Below are positions 11,477 through 21,520 of a stretch of DNA of 64,000 nt, in pieces. Positions within the stretch are counted from its first letter, which is position 1; every line of letters starts with the position of its first letter. A program made the position numbers and the translations under genes. This DNA comes from Mycolicibacterium tusciae JS617. GTDB taxonomy: Bacteria > Actinomycetota > Actinomycetes > Mycobacteriales > Mycobacteriaceae. The stretch is taken from NCBI RefSeq assembly GCF_000243415.2, contig NZ_KI912270.1:1364001-1428000 (forward strand), written 5' to 3'. The notes under the pieces were generated by a model. It did no database searches, was not told the DNA's origin, and saw nothing but the letters and a program-made list of their open reading frames with translations.

Positions 11477-12100
11477 CTACCGTGTTGCCGGTTCCTCGTT
11501 CCGGGTCAGTTGCGGCAGCAGATATTCCAGCTGCCCGACTTCTTCGATGTTGTGCTTGACCCAGGCGTGCACCTTGTCTTGCGGAAAGCGGCGCCGCACG
11601 GCCTTGTTCGCGACCGAGAGCACTGCGGATTGGACGCCGAGGTCCATCACGGTGACATAGTGCGCACCGCCGCTGCCGGCCGACCAGGTGTGCTCCAGTT
11701 GAAAGACCGGAATCCCGGCAATCCGCTTGACCAGCCGAATTCCTGTCTCGTCCAGTTTCTCCACACGGGCGATCTCATCGATTTTGTATTCGGGTCTGCC
11801 CGCGAACGCCTCGACCATGCGGAACCGCGCGCCTTCGGCGGCGCCCCCGCCCGGCGCGGGCCGCGCGAGTTCCCATTTGATGTGGTCGATGGGATGCCAG
11901 GCAAGGTAGCGGTCGATGATTTCGTCGCCATAGACGATCGTTTCGCCGAGGTGGGTGAACCAGTCGAGCAGCATGGGCGGCGTGATGCCGGCCAGCGGGC
12001 GGTGGTCGATGGTGACGCGACGCCGGCCATGCGGCTGGTCGCTGAAGCGGACCGTCGCAGTGTCAACGGGGCGAAGCGGGTAAAGCACCGGGCGAGCCAT
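11477..12100 (-). CDS. DAPG hydrolase (PhlG)-like family protein
   Basis: Protein of 207 residues. The pattern ITPPMLLDWFTHLGETIVY, then YLAWHPIDHIKWELAR, and near the end VKHNIEEVGQLEYLLP matches the DAPG-hydrolase domain. In that family histidines and glutamates hold zinc and a C-C bond of acylphloroglucinols is hydrolysed. WHPIDH and HNIEE are the candidate metal sites here. GGAGG lies six bases before ATG 12100. It is divergent from a TetR gene, with twin palindromes between them, so it is probably induced by a small molecule. The true substrate is unknown. Confidence 0.62.
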   Translation of the reverse strand: MARPVLYPLRPVDTATVRFSDQPHGRRRVTIDHRPLAGITPPMLLDWFTHLGETIVYGDEIIDRYLAWHPIDHIKWELARPAPGGGAAEGARFRMVEAFAGRPEYKIDEIARVEKLDETGIRLVKRIAGIPVFQLEHTWSAGSGGAHYVTVMDLGVQSAVLSVANKAVRRRFPQDKVHAWVKHNIEEVGQLEYLLPQLTRNEEPATR

Positions 12101-12111
12101 CGGAGACCTCC

Positions 12112-12131
12112 AAGATACGTTAGCGTTTCTT
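12112..12131. promoter_or_regulatory. TetR operator candidate, copy 1
   Basis: AAGATACGTTAGCGTTTCTT is an imperfect 20-bp palindrome, 12 bases upstream of the DAPG-hydrolase-like start. It matches a second copy at 12158-12177 at all but two positions. Confidence 0.65.
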
Positions 12132-12157
12132 ACCTCATCAGGCTAAGCTGCGGAACT

Positions 12158-12177
12158 AAGATACGCAAGCGTTTCTT
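12158..12177. promoter_or_regulatory. TetR operator candidate, copy 2
   Basis: AAGATACGCAAGCGTTTCTT is an imperfect 20-bp palindrome just before the tetR ribosome-binding site. It starts 46 bp after the start of copy 1. Paired copies between divergent genes suggest that the TetR protein represses both itself and its neighbour. Confidence 0.65.
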
Positions 12178-12188
12178 CTGGAGGTTTG

Positions 12189-12761
12189 ATGCGGCGACGT
12201 CACGGCGACGAACTGGACGCGGCGATCCGTGCCGCCGTCCTGGGCCTGCTGGCCGAACACGGACCGTCGGGGGTGACCATGGAGGCCGTCGCCGCGGCCG
12301 CGGCGACCAGCAAGCCGGTTCTGTATCGGCGCTGGCCAGACCGGACCTCGTTGTTGCGCGACACTCTGTTGCGGATCGCGACCACGGCAATTCCCCATGA
12401 GGACACCGGCAGCTATCGCAGCGACATGCTCGCGATCCTGCGCGGGTGGGCGGCGCTGTTCACCGGGCCCGAATCCCCCGTGCTTCGTGCCGCCGTCGCA
12501 GCGGCCGCCCACGATCCAGAGCTGACGGCCGCGTTTCAGCAGGACGTAATCGGCTGGCGTAAAGAGGAAATGGCGGCGCTGTTGGCCCGCGGCATCGCAC
12601 GTGGTGACGTGCGGCCCGACGTTCCCGTCGAGATTGCGCGCGAGCTCGGGCAGAGCGTCCTGTGGCACCGGCTATTGATCACCGGCGATCCGATCACCGA
12701 CGATCTGGTCGTGCAGCTGGTCGAGGAGGTCCTGGTGCCATTCGTGTCGCCGCGCGAATAG
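12189..12761 (+). CDS. TetR family transcriptional regulator
   Basis: Protein of 190 residues with the N-terminal TetR helix-turn-helix: IRAAVLGLLAEHGPSGVTMEAVAAAAATSKPVLYRRWPDR, in which VTMEAVAAAAATSKPVLYRRW spans the two helices (about residues 28-48). The C-terminal domain is ligand-binding and of the TetR_C type. GGAGG lies four bases before ATG 12189, and an in-frame TTG just before it was not used. It is divergent from the DAPG-hydrolase-like gene and probably controls it through the two palindromes in the shared promoter. Confidence 0.9.
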   Translation: MRRRHGDELDAAIRAAVLGLLAEHGPSGVTMEAVAAAAATSKPVLYRRWPDRTSLLRDTLLRIATTAIPHEDTGSYRSDMLAILRGWAALFTGPESPVLRAAVAAAAHDPELTAAFQQDVIGWRKEEMAALLARGIARGDVRPDVPVEIARELGQSVLWHRLLITGDPITDDLVVQLVEEVLVPFVSPRE

Positions 12762-12796
12762 GCCATCCCTACTACGGCCTGTAGTTCCAACTGCTC

Positions 12797-12802
12797 TACC
12801 AT
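12797..12802 (+). promoter_or_regulatory. -10 element (TACCAT), leaderless promoter of ctaA
   Basis: TACCAT is followed by six bases (cgaccc) and the GTG start at 12809. No Shine-Dalgarno is seen. Confidence 0.6.
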
Positions 12803-12808
12803 CGACCC

Positions 12809-13819
12809 GTGCCCGTCGGACGAATCTTCCTGCGGCTGGTCGACCTTCTGCCATTGCCGAGCCTGCGCGTCCAGCGCGCCGTCGCCGTTGCCGTCATCCT
12901 GTCCCAGGGCGGCATCGCAGTGACCGGCGCGATCGTCCGCGTCACCGCCTCCGGCCTTGGCTGCCCGACGTGGCCCCAGTGCTTCCCCGGCAGCTTCACC
13001 CCAATCCCCCACCCCGAGGTCGCGGGCATTCATCAGGCCGTGGAGTTCGGCAATCGGATGATCACGTTCCTGGTGGTGCTGACGGCCGCGCTGGCGGTAC
13101 TGGCCGTCACGCGCGCCCGCAGGCGCCGCGAGGTCCTGATCTACGCGTGGCTGATGCCGGCGTCGACGGTGGTGCAGGCCGTGATCGGCGGCATCACGGT
13201 GCTCACCGGACTGCTGTGGTGGACGGTCGCCATTCACCTACTGGCGTCGATGACCATGGTGTGGGTGTCGGTGCTGCTCTACGTCAAGATCGGCGAACCT
13301 GATAGCGGCATTGTCCGGCATCGGGTTCCGAAACCGTTGCGCCAGTTGACTGTTCTGAGTGCGATGACGCTGGCCGCCGTGCTCGTGACCGGAACACTGG
13401 TCACCGGTGCAGGCCCGCACGCGGGCGACAAGAGCATCACCCAACCGGTGCCGCGGCTAGGGGTCGAGATCACGACGCTCGTGCATATGCACTCCTCGCT
13501 GCTCGTGGCGTACCTGTCGATGGTCGTCGCGCTGGGCTTTGCATTGCTCGCCGTGCGCGCACCGCGGCCCGTCATGCTGCGGCTCGCGGTGCTCGTCGGG
13601 CTGGTGTGCGCTCAAGGAGTCGTCGGTACCGTGCAGTACTTCAACGATGTCCCGGCGACGCTCGTGGCCATCCACGTCGCCGGTGCGGCCGCGTGCACCG
13701 CGGCCACCGCCGCGCTATGGGCGTCGCTGCGAGAGCGGGCCGAGGCCACGACGCTCGAGGGTGTCCTCGACACCGACGACGAAATCGCGCTGCCTGCGCG
13801 ACCGGGTGGCGGCGTCTAA
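12809..13819 (+). CDS. ctaA: Haem A synthase CtaA (COX15 family)
   Basis: Membrane protein of 336 residues with about eight helices. It oxidises the C8 methyl of haem O to give haem A for the aa3-type cytochrome oxidase. Landmarks are the N-terminal VRVTASGLGCPTWPQC with its cysteine pair, and conserved histidines in GIHQAVEFGNRM, IHLLASMTM, VHMHSSLLVAYLS and IHVAGAAACTAA. ctaB, the preceding enzyme in the pathway, lies 2 kb downstream. The last 105 bp overlap the 3' end of the convergent ATP-grasp gene. Confidence 0.92.
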   Translation: MPVGRIFLRLVDLLPLPSLRVQRAVAVAVILSQGGIAVTGAIVRVTASGLGCPTWPQCFPGSFTPIPHPEVAGIHQAVEFGNRMITFLVVLTAALAVLAVTRARRRREVLIYAWLMPASTVVQAVIGGITVLTGLLWWTVAIHLLASMTMVWVSVLLYVKIGEPDSGIVRHRVPKPLRQLTVLSAMTLAAVLVTGTLVTGAGPHAGDKSITQPVPRLGVEITTLVHMHSSLLVAYLSMVVALGFALLAVRAPRPVMLRLAVLVGLVCAQGVVGTVQYFNDVPATLVAIHVAGAAACTAATAALWASLRERAEATTLEGVLDTDDEIALPARPGGGV

Positions 13820-14653
13820 CTGCCGCCAACCCAGCGACGGCTCGACGAGCTCGAGTTCCAGCAGCTTCGGATCGGTGGGACCGCCGATCAGATCGACCCG
13901 CGCGTAGAGCAGTTCGGCCACCTCGATGCCCAGGTGGCTGGCCGCGGCGACCAGTGCCGCATGGCCGAGGTCCCACAGCTCGAAGTCGGGGTCGGCCGGT
14001 GTCAGCGACTCCTCGGCGTACGTGCCCGAGTCGTCGAAGGCCGGCCGGCTGCCCGGCGGCGGCAGGATGGGCCCTTTGGTGAATGCGTGCGAGGAGCGAC
14101 CGCCAACGAAGACCAGGGCCGTCTCGCCGTCCTCGACCCGCTCGTCGTAGGGCTGCACCAGCGCGGTCCGGCCATCGGAATGCAGCGCCGCGACGTGGGC
14201 GCAGGCGTCATCGCTGTCGCTGAACCGTTGTGCACCAACGGATCCGGCACCGACCGCCGGTTTGACCACGAGCTCGCCGGAAGGCAGGACTACCGGCTCG
14301 CCCGGCGCGAAAAACCAGCTCGGGACGACTGGCACACCGGCCGCGGCGAGGTCGGCCAGATAGCGCTTGTCGACATTCCACGCGACCACCTCGGGGGCAT
14401 TGGCGAGGTTGGGGACTTTCGTCGTCCAGTCCAGGAATTCGTCGAGGCGGTCGATGTAGTCCCACGTCGCCCGCAGGATCACCAGGTCCGCCTCCAGCGT
14501 GGCCGGGTCATCCCAGGACAGCCAGCGCGCATGGAGACCCCGTCTGCGCAGCGCGACGACCAGCTCGGCGTCGTCTCCGTCTCCCTCGGGCAGCGCCGCA
14601 CAGCCCGCGAGCACGATGCGCGGATGGAAGACGTCTGGGCGGGCGAGTTTCAT
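13715..14653 (-). CDS. ATP-grasp domain protein, function unknown
   Basis: Protein of 312 residues similar to RimK/ATP-grasp enzymes. The middle has LPSGELVVKPAVGAGSVGAQRF, a glycine-rich ATP-binding loop led by KPAVGAGS, and an upstream WDYIDRLDEFLDW. The C-terminus has LLYARVDLIGGPTDPKLLELELVEPSL, where ELELVEPSL holds the probable magnesium-binding acidic residues. Such enzymes ligate a carboxylate to an amine or thiol using ATP. ATG 14653 was used because a codon further upstream would overlap the divergent qor gene. M. tuberculosis keeps a gene in the same place and orientation. Substrates are unknown. Confidence 0.72.
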   Translation of the reverse strand: MKLARPDVFHPRIVLAGCAALPEGDGDDAELVVALRRRGLHARWLSWDDPATLEADLVILRATWDYIDRLDEFLDWTTKVPNLANAPEVVAWNVDKRYLADLAAAGVPVVPSWFFAPGEPVVLPSGELVVKPAVGAGSVGAQRFSDSDDACAHVAALHSDGRTALVQPYDERVEDGETALVFVGGRSSHAFTKGPILPPPGSRPAFDDSGTYAEESLTPADPDFELWDLGHAALVAAASHLGIEVAELLYARVDLIGGPTDPKLLELELVEPSLGWRQLDAATRSRRQRDFVVGVEDTLERRGLGPLSQRRP

Positions 14654-14672
14654 ACCAAGGCAGGATAGAAGG

Positions 14673-15644
14673 ATGTACGCCATCGAAGTCGCCGAGACCG
14701 GCGGACCAGAAGTCCTGACCTACGTCGAGAAGCCACAGCCGACCCCGGGGCCCGGCGAGGTACTGATCAAAGCCGAAGCCATAGGCGTGAACTTTCTCGA
14801 CACGTACTTCCGCTCGGGGCTCTATCCGCGGGAGGTGCCCTTCGTCCTCGGCAACGAGGTGTGCGGCACTGTCGAGGCCGTTGGCGACGAGGTCGCCGCG
14901 CTGAGCATCGGCGATCGGGTGGTCACCGCCCAGGCCAATGGCGCTTATGCCGAATACGCCTTGGCGGCAGCTGATTTCTGTGCCTACGTGCCCGAAGGCG
15001 TCAGCTCCGACGCGGCCGCTGCGGCCCTGCTCAAGGGAATGACCGCGCACTACCTGATCTTCTCGACTTACCCGGTGCAGCAGGGCGACGCCGTTTTGGT
15101 GCACGCGGGAGCGGGAGGCGTCGGCCTGATCCTGACGCAGTGGGCCACCAGCATGGCCGCCAGGGTGATCACGACGGTGTCCACGCCTGAGAAGGCGGAG
15201 CTGTCGCGGGCCGCGGGTGCCGTCGAGGTTCTCGACTACCCCGACGATCCCGCAGCGTTCGGCGCCAAGATCAAGGAACTGACCGACGGCGGTGTGGCCG
15301 TCGTCTATGACGGCGTCGGCGCCGACACCTTCGACGCCAGCATCGCCAGCCTCGCCGTCCGCGGCACACTGGCGCTGTTCGGCGCATCGAGCGGACCCGT
15401 CCCGCCATTCGATCCGCAACGGCTCAACGCCGCGGGCTCAGTATTCCTGACCAGGCCGACGCTGGTCCACTACACCCGCACACCCGATGAATTCGCTTGG
15501 CGCGCAGGAGAACTTCTCGATGCGATCTCCAACGGCACCATCGATGTAACGGTCAGCGAGCGCTATCGCCTAGAAGACGCCGAACAGGCTCACCGGGACT
15601 TGCAGGGCCGCAAGACCGTCGGCTCCGTGGTGCTGGTGCCCTAG
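14673..15644 (+). CDS. qor: NADPH:quinone oxidoreductase
   Basis: Zinc-independent MDR enzyme of 323 residues. It has VLGNEVCGTVEAVGDEV, an NADPH-binding loop VHAGAGGVGLILTQWA near residue 150, and YDGVGADTFDASI. Quinone oxidoreductases of this group transfer electrons from NADPH to quinones in the cytosol. The ATG at 673 of this kilobase follows AGAAGG, and the frame further upstream is antisense to the ATP-grasp gene. The position between ctaA and ctaB is the same as in M. tuberculosis. Confidence 0.88.
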   Translation: MYAIEVAETGGPEVLTYVEKPQPTPGPGEVLIKAEAIGVNFLDTYFRSGLYPREVPFVLGNEVCGTVEAVGDEVAALSIGDRVVTAQANGAYAEYALAAADFCAYVPEGVSSDAAAAALLKGMTAHYLIFSTYPVQQGDAVLVHAGAGGVGLILTQWATSMAARVITTVSTPEKAELSRAAGAVEVLDYPDDPAAFGAKIKELTDGGVAVVYDGVGADTFDASIASLAVRGTLALFGASSGPVPPFDPQRLNAAGSVFLTRPTLVHYTRTPDEFAWRAGELLDAISNGTIDVTVSERYRLEDAEQAHRDLQGRKTVGSVVLVP

Positions 15645-15645
15645 T

Positions 15646-16578
15646 CTAGAGGTGTAGCAGCGTCGGAAGATCGAGCGCCGAGTCGACTGCCAGCGCGCAG
15701 AACACCACGGCAAGGTAGTTGTTCGACTGCAGGAACAGGCGCAGCGGCTTGACCGGCTCGCCGCGGCGGACACCGCTGTAGAGCTGATGGGCCATCACCA
15801 GGAACCACGCTCCGGCCAGAACGGCGACGGCCGCGTACAGCCAGCCGGTGGCCAGCGCGAGCGAAAGGGTGGCCGCCACCGTCAGCCACGTGTAGATCAG
15901 GATTTGCTTGGTCACCTGTTGCTCGGTGGCCACCACGGGCAGCATCGGTACCCCGGCCGCGGCGTAGTCCTCCTTGTAGCGCATCGCCAGCGCCCACGTG
16001 TGCGGCGGCGTCCAGAAGAAGATGATCGCGAACATCACCAACGCGGGCCACTGGATGGTCCCGGTGACCGCCGACCAGCCGATCATCACCGGCATGCAGC
16101 CCGCCGCGCCGCCCCACACCACGTTCTGCGTCGTGCGGCGCTTGAGAAGCAGCGTGTAGACGAGCACATAGAACGCGATCGTCGCGCCGGCGAGGTGCGC
16201 GGACAGCATGTTCGTGGTCCACCACAGCCAGAAGAACGAGCCGACGGAAAGGATCAGTCCGAAGATCAGCGCGTGGCTGCGCGGGACGGTGTCGCGGGCC
16301 AGCGGGCGGCGCTCGGTGCGCTTCATCTTCTTGTCGATGTCGGCGTCGGCCACACAGTTCAACGTGTTGGCCCCCGCCGCTGCCAGCAGGCCACCGACCA
16401 GCGTGTTCAGGATGAGCAACGGGTCGACCGTGCCGCGGTTGGCCAGCAACATGGCCGGAATGGTGGTGACGAGAAGCAGCTCGATGACCCGCGGCTTCGT
16501 CAGCGAGAGGTAGCCAAGCAGCGTGGTGCGCACTCGGCCGTGCGTCCCGGCGGGGAGCTGGCTCTCGCGAATGTCCAC
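15646..16578 (-). CDS. ctaB: Protohaem IX farnesyltransferase CtaB
   Basis: UbiA-type prenyltransferase of 310 residues with eight or nine membrane helices. It adds farnesyl to protohaem to make haem O, the substrate of Cta[19 protein letters not shown] lies near the N-terminus, and the aspartate-rich prenyl-diphosphate site reads [23 protein letters not shown] 16578 was chosen because AAGGAG lies seven bases before it. The reading frame goes on upstream through the tkt promoter, and that extension was rejected. The stop abuts that of qor within CTAGTCTAG. Confidence 0.93.
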   Translation of the reverse strand: MDIRESQLPAGTHGRVRTTLLGYLSLTKPRVIELLLVTTIPAMLLANRGTVDPLLILNTLVGGLLAAAGANTLNCVADADIDKKMKRTERRPLARDTVPRSHALIFGLILSVGSFFWLWWTTNMLSAHLAGATIAFYVLVYTLLLKRRTTQNVVWGGAAGCMPVMIGWSAVTGTIQWPALVMFAIIFFWTPPHTWALAMRYKEDYAAAGVPMLPVVATEQQVTKQILIYTWLTVAATLSLALATGWLYAAVAVLAGAWFLVMAHQLYSGVRRGEPVKPLRLFLQSNNYLAVVFCALAVDSALDLPTLLHL

Positions 16579-16695
16579 GCAGTAACTCCTTGAAATGGCT
16601 GCAGCGCGCGCGGCGTCTACTACAGAGGATGGTAGACCGCTGCTGAACGGCCGCCTAATCGTCCCCCAAGCAGCCTGCAGCGGATGACTGTCCCG

Positions 16696-16709
16696 CACTA
16701 GGCTGTTTG
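16696..16709 (+). promoter_or_regulatory. Possible tkt promoter -10 region
   Basis: TAGGCT at 16699-16704 fits TANNNT and lies 52 bases before the tkt GTG, so this operon would have a conventional leader. AGGAG precedes the start codon. No clear -35 is visible. Confidence 0.3.
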
Positions 16710-16756
16710 AAGAGCCAGTTTGGAAGAGCTCAATCGTCGACCAGGAGAGGGCGCCT

Positions 16757-18856
16757 GTGACCACGCTCGAAGAGATTTCCACCCTTACCCGTCCCCATCA
16801 CCCCGACGACTGGGCCGACGTGGACTCGGTTGCAGTCGACACCGCTCGGGTGCTGGCAGCCGATGCGGTGCAGAAGGTGGGTAACGGGCACCCCGGTACG
16901 GCGATGAGCCTGGCGCCGCTGGCGTACACGTTATTCCAGCGCCAGATGCGCCACGACCCGAGTGACGTGCACTGGCTCGGTCGCGACCGGTTCGTGCTGT
17001 CCTGTGGGCATTCCAGCCTGACGCTGTACATCCAGCTCTACCTCGGCGGCTTCGGCCTGGAGCTCACCGATATCGAGTCGCTACGCACGTGGAAGTCCAA
17101 GACGCCCGGCCATCCCGAGTTCCGCCATACCAAGGGCGTGGAGATCACCACCGGGCCGCTGGGTCAGGGCTTGGCCTCGGCCGTCGGTATGGCGATGGCA
17201 TCGCGTTACGAGCGCGGCCTGTTCGACCCCGACGCGCCTGCCGGAGAGAGTCCGTTCGACCACTTCATCTACGTCATCGCCTCCGACGGCGACATGGAGG
17301 AGGGCGTCACCAGTGAGGCCTCCTCGCTGGCGGGAACTCAGCAGCTCGGCAATCTCATCGTGTTCTACGACCACAATCAGATCTCCATCGAGCACGACAC
17401 GAATATCGCCCTCTCCGAGGATGTTCCGGCACGCTATCGCGCCTACGGCTGGCATGTCCAGGAGGTCGAGGGCGGAGAGAACGTCGTCGGAATCGAAGAG
17501 GCGATCGAAGCCGCACGGGCTGTCACCGACAAACCGTCGTTCATTTCGGTGCGGACGATCATCGGCTACCCGGCACCCACCAAGATGAACACCGGCGGCG
17601 TGCACGGGTCGGCGCTGGGCGACGAAGAGGTGGCCGCCACCAAGAAGGTGCTCGGCTTCGATCCGGACAAGACGTTCGAGGTGCGCCCCGAGGTCATCGA
17701 GCACACCCGCAAGCTGGTGGCACGCGGTAAGGAAGCCCACGAGAAGTGGCAACCGCAGTTCGATGCCTGGGCCGAGCGGGAGCCCGAGCGCAAGAAGCTG
17801 CTCGACCGACTGCTCGCTCAGGAACTGCCCGAGGGTTGGGACGCCGACCTGACGTACTGGGAACCGGGCAGCAAGGCGCTCGCCACCCGCGCGGCGTTCG
17901 GTCAGGTGCTCAACGACGTGGCGCCGAAGTTGCCTGAATTATGGGGCGGGTCAGCCGATCTCGCGGGTAGCAATAACACCACGATCAAGGATGTGAAGTC
18001 ATTCGGGCCGCCGTCGATCTCGACCGAGGACTTCACGGCCGACTGGTACGGCCGGGTGCTGCATTTCGGTATCCGCGAGCATGCGATGGGGTCGATTCTT
18101 TCCGGCATCGTGCTGCACGGTCCAACCCGCGCGTTCGGCGGAACCTTCCTTCAGTTCTCCGATTACATGCGCCCCGCGGTCCGGCTGGCGTCGCTGATGG
18201 ACATCGACACCATCTACATCTGGACGCACGACTCCATCGGTCTTGGCGAGGACGGACCGACGCACCAGCCGATCGAGCACCTCGCGGCGCTGCGGGCGAT
18301 TCCGAACCTTTCGGTGGTGCGGCCCGGTGACCCCAACGAGACGGCCTACGCGTGGCGCAGCATCCTGGCTCGCGGCAACGGCAGCGGTCCCGTGGGTTTC
18401 ATCCTCACGCGTCAGGGCATCCCAGTGCTGGAGGGCACCAGTTCCGAGGGTGTCGCCAAGGGTGGGTACGTGCTAGGGGGTCCTTCCCCCGAAGAAGTGC
18501 GCGACGCCGACGTGATCATCATCAGTACCGGTTCCGAGCTACAGCTCGCGGTGGAAGCCAAGAAGCTTTTGGCCGAGAAGGACATCACCGCGTATGTGGT
18601 GTCGATGCCGTGCGTCGAGTGGTTCGAATCGCAGCCGAAGGAGTACCGCGACTCCGTTCTCCCTCCGTCGGTTTCGGCACGAGTTGCCGTCGAGGCGGCG
18701 GTCGCCCAGAGCTGGTACAAGCTGGTGGGCGATACCGGGGAGATTGTGTCGATCGAGCACTACGGCGAATCGGCCGACGACAAGACGCTGTTCCGCGAGT
18801 TCGGTTTCACCCCCGAGGCCGTCGCGGCCGCCGCAGAGCGATCCATAGACAACTGA
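16757..18856 (+). CDS. tkt: Transketolase
   Basis: Thiamine-diphosphate enzyme of 699 residues, full length. It moves two-carbon units between sugar phosphates in the non-oxidative pentose phosphate pathway. The N-terminal domain has [16 protein letters not shown] and the ThDP/Mg site [13 protein letters not shown] with [11 protein letters not shown]. The central domain has [20 protein letters not shown]. First gene of tkt-tal-zwf-opcA-pgl, all on the plus strand. Confidence 0.97.
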   Translation: MTTLEEISTLTRPHHPDDWADVDSVAVDTARVLAADAVQKVGNGHPGTAMSLAPLAYTLFQRQMRHDPSDVHWLGRDRFVLSCGHSSLTLYIQLYLGGFGLELTDIESLRTWKSKTPGHPEFRHTKGVEITTGPLGQGLASAVGMAMASRYERGLFDPDAPAGESPFDHFIYVIASDGDMEEGVTSEASSLAGTQQLGNLIVFYDHNQISIEHDTNIALSEDVPARYRAYGWHVQEVEGGENVVGIEEAIEAARAVTDKPSFISVRTIIGYPAPTKMNTGGVHGSALGDEEVAATKKVLGFDPDKTFEVRPEVIEHTRKLVARGKEAHEKWQPQFDAWAEREPERKKLLDRLLAQELPEGWDADLTYWEPGSKALATRAAFGQVLNDVAPKLPELWGGSADLAGSNNTTIKDVKSFGPPSISTEDFTADWYGRVLHFGIREHAMGSILSGIVLHGPTRAFGGTFLQFSDYMRPAVRLASLMDIDTIYIWTHDSIGLGEDGPTHQPIEHLAALRAIPNLSVVRPGDPNETAYAWRSILARGNGSGPVGFILTRQGIPVLEGTSSEGVAKGGYVLGGPSPEEVRDADVIIISTGSELQLAVEAKKLLAEKDITAYVVSMPCVEWFESQPKEYRDSVLPPSVSARVAVEAAVAQSWYKLVGDTGEIVSIEHYGESADDKTLFREFGFTPEAVAAAAERSIDN

Positions 18857-18878
18857 ACCTCACAGAAGGGCAACAATC

Positions 18879-19997
18879 ATGACGCAGAACCCGAATTTGG
18901 CCGCCCTGTCCGCCGCTGGCGTCTCGGTCTGGCTCGACGACCTGTCGCGGGAGCGGCTGCAGACCGGCAATCTGCAGGAGCTCGTCGACACTCGCAGCGT
19001 CGTCGGGGTGACCACCAACCCGTCGATCTTCCAGGCGGCGTTGTCGAAGGGCAACGCCTACGACGATCAGGTCAAGGAGTTGGCCGAGCGCGGCGCGGAC
19101 GTCGACGCGACGATCCGCACCGTCACCACCGACGATGTCCGCAATGCCTGCGACGTACTGACCAAACAGTACGAGCAGTCCGGAGGCGTCGACGGACGGG
19201 TGTCGATCGAGGTCGACCCGCGACTTGCACACGATGCCGACAAGACCATCGCGCAGGCAATCGAGCTGTGGAAGATCGTCGACCGGCCGAATCTGCTGAT
19301 CAAGATTCCGGCAATGGAAGAGGGCATACCAGCCATCACGTCCGTTATCGCCGAGGGTATTTCGGTGAACGTGACGTTGATCTTCTCGGTGGAACGTCAC
19401 CGAGCCGTCATGGACGCGTATCTGGCCGGCCTCGAGAAGGCCAAGGAAGCCGGCCACGATATCTCCAAGATCCATTCCGTTGCATCGTTCTTCGTGTCCC
19501 GGGTGGACACCGAGATCGACAAGCGGCTGGAGCAGATCGGCTCGGAGGAGGCGCTGGCGTTGCGCGGTAAGGCCGGAGTGGCCAACGCCCATCTGGCCTA
19601 TGCGGCTTACGAAGAGGTGTTCGTCGGTGGTTCGCGCTTCGAGCCGCTGAAGGCCGCCGGAGCACGGGTTCAGCGTCCGCTGTGGGCATCGACGGGCGTC
19701 AAGAATCCGGACTACTCCGACACGCTCTATGTCACCGAACTCGTCGCGCCGAACACCGTTAACACCATGCCGGAGAAGACGATCGACGCAGTGGCCGATC
19801 ATGGCGTCATCACCGGCGACACCGTCACCGGCAAGGGCGCCGAGGCCCAGGCCGTATTCGACAAGCTGGAGGCGGTCGGCATCGATCTCCCGGACGTATT
19901 CAAGGTGCTCGAGGACGAGGGTGTCGAGAAGTTCGAGAAGTCCTGGCAGGAGTTGCTGGACGCCACGCAGGAGCAGCTCGACTCCGCCAAGAAATGA
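18879..19997 (+). CDS. tal: Transaldolase
   Basis: Protein of 372 residues, the long actinobacterial form. It transfers dihydroxyacetone units between sedoheptulose-7-phosphate and glyceraldehyde-3-phosphate. [13 protein letters not shown] appears near residue 46 and the Schiff-base lysine lies in [12 protein letters not shown]. Further blocks are [14 protein letters not shown] and [19 protein letters not shown] precedes the ATG. The stop overlaps the zwf start as ATGA. Confidence 0.96.
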   Translation: MTQNPNLAALSAAGVSVWLDDLSRERLQTGNLQELVDTRSVVGVTTNPSIFQAALSKGNAYDDQVKELAERGADVDATIRTVTTDDVRNACDVLTKQYEQSGGVDGRVSIEVDPRLAHDADKTIAQAIELWKIVDRPNLLIKIPAMEEGIPAITSVIAEGISVNVTLIFSVERHRAVMDAYLAGLEKAKEAGHDISKIHSVASFFVSRVDTEIDKRLEQIGSEEALALRGKAGVANAHLAYAAYEEVFVGGSRFEPLKAAGARVQRPLWASTGVKNPDYSDTLYVTELVAPNTVNTMPEKTIDAVADHGVITGDTVTGKGAEAQAVFDKLEAVGIDLPDVFKVLEDEGVEKFEKSWQELLDATQEQLDSAKK

Positions 19998-21520
19998 GCG
20001 AATGGCGTAATCCGCTGCGCGACAAGCGCGATAAGCGGATGCCGCATATCGCCGGTCCGTGTGCGGTGGTCATCTTCGGTGTGACGGGTGATCTGGCGCG
20101 CAAGAAGCTGATGCCCGCGATCTACGATCTCGCCAACCGGGGGCTGCTTCCAGCCAACTTCGCCCTGGTCGGGTTCGCCCGGCGCGACTGGGAGGACGAG
20201 GATTTCGCGAAGCTGGTCAACGAAGCGGTCCAAGGACACGCCCGGACACCGTTCCGCCAGGAGGTATGGGACCGCCTGGCTGAGGGCATCCGGTTCGTCA
20301 AGGGCACCTTCGACGATCCGAAGGGATATGAGAGCCTCGCCGAGACCCTGCAGAAGTTGGACGCCGAACGCGGGACCGGTGGCAACCACGCGTTCTACCT
20401 GTCGATTCCTCCCAATGCCTTTCCCGTGGTCTGCGAACAGCTCAAGGAGTCCGGGCTGGCCAACAAGCCCGACGGCTCCTGGAGCCGGGTGGTCATCGAG
20501 AAGCCGTTCGGACACGATCTGCAGAGCGCGCGAGATCTCAACGCCGTGGTCAACAGCGTCTTCCCAGAGGACTCGGTGTTCCGCATCGACCACTACCTCG
20601 GCAAGGAGACGGTCCAGAACATTCTGGCTCTGCGCTTCGCCAATGAGCTGTACGAACCGATTTGGAACAACAACTACGTCGACAGCGTCCAGATCACGAT
20701 GGCCGAGGACATCGGTCTCGGCGGCCGGGGTGGCTACTACGACGGGGTCGGCGCGGCACGCGACGTCATCCAGAACCACCTGCTGCAGTTGATGGCGCTG
20801 ACGGCCATGGAAGAGCCTGTCAGCTTCGGGCCGCGTGAACTGCAGGCGGAGAAGATCAAGATTCTCTCGGCGACGCAGGTGATGCAGCCGCTGGATCAGA
20901 CCACCGCACGCGGTCAGTACTCCGCGGGTTGGCAGGGCAGCGAGCAGGTCGTCGGGCTGCTCGAGGAGGACGGGTTCTCCAAGGACTCGACCACCGAGAC
21001 CTACGCTGCCATTGCGTTGGAGATCGACACCCGCCGCTGGGCCGGCGTGCCGTTTTTCCTTCGAACCGGAAAACGGCTGGGCCGCAGAGTTACCGAGATT
21101 GCGTTGATCTTCAAGAGGGCACCGCATCTGCCCTTCGACAAGACGATGACCGAAGAACTCGGCCAGAACGCCGTGGTGATCAGGGTGCAGCCCGACGAAG
21201 GCATCACCACGCGGTTCGGCTCCAAGGTGCCCGGCAGCGCCATGGAGGTCCGCGACGTGAACATGGACTTCTCCTACGGTTCGGCGTTCGCCGAAGACTC
21301 CCCCGAAGCCTACGAGCGGCTCATCCTCGATGTGTTGCTCGGCGAACCGTCGTTGTTCCCGGTCAACCGCGAGGTCGAATTCTCCTGGGAGATCCTGGAT
21401 CCCGTACTGGATTACTGGGCGTCGCAAGGCAGGCCCGAGGCCTACGAGTCCGGCACGTGGGGACCCGAGTCGGCCGACGAGATGCTGCACCGCATGGGCC
21501 GGGAATGGAGGCGGCCGTAA
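19994..21520 (+). CDS. zwf: Glucose-6-phosphate 1-dehydrogenase
   Basis: Enzyme of 508 residues that oxidises glucose-6-phosphate to 6-phosphogluconolactone and yields NADPH. The nucleotide-binding [10 protein letters not shown] is at residues 29-38, and the active-site [14 protein letters not shown] carries the catalytic histidine. VVIEKPFG and FFLRTGKRL are also present. It corresponds in place to zwf2 of M. tuberculosis. The start overlaps tal by 4 bp and the stop overlaps opcA (TAATG), so the operon is tightly coupled. Confidence 0.97.
   Translation: MSEWRNPLRDKRDKRMPHIAGPCAVVIFGVTGDLARKKLMPAIYDLANRGLLPANFALVGFARRDWEDEDFAKLVNEAVQGHARTPFRQEVWDRLAEGIRFVKGTFDDPKGYESLAETLQKLDAERGTGGNHAFYLSIPPNAFPVVCEQLKESGLANKPDGSWSRVVIEKPFGHDLQSARDLNAVVNSVFPEDSVFRIDHYLGKETVQNILALRFANELYEPIWNNNYVDSVQITMAEDIGLGGRGGYYDGVGAARDVIQNHLLQLMALTAMEEPVSFGPRELQAEKIKILSATQVMQPLDQTTARGQYSAGWQGSEQVVGLLEEDGFSKDSTTETYAAIALEIDTRRWAGVPFFLRTGKRLGRRVTEIALIFKRAPHLPFDKTMTEELGQNAVVIRVQPDEGITTRFGSKVPGSAMEVRDVNMDFSYGSAFAEDSPEAYERLILDVLLGEPSLFPVNREVEFSWEILDPVLDYWASQGRPEAYESGTWGPESADEMLHRMGREWRRP

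Noticed and set aside
16579..16756. Looked for a riboswitch or small RNA in the ctaB-tkt spacer
   Set aside because: Only a -10-like TAGGCT and ribosome-binding sites were found, with no conserved aptamer pattern or terminator hairpin.
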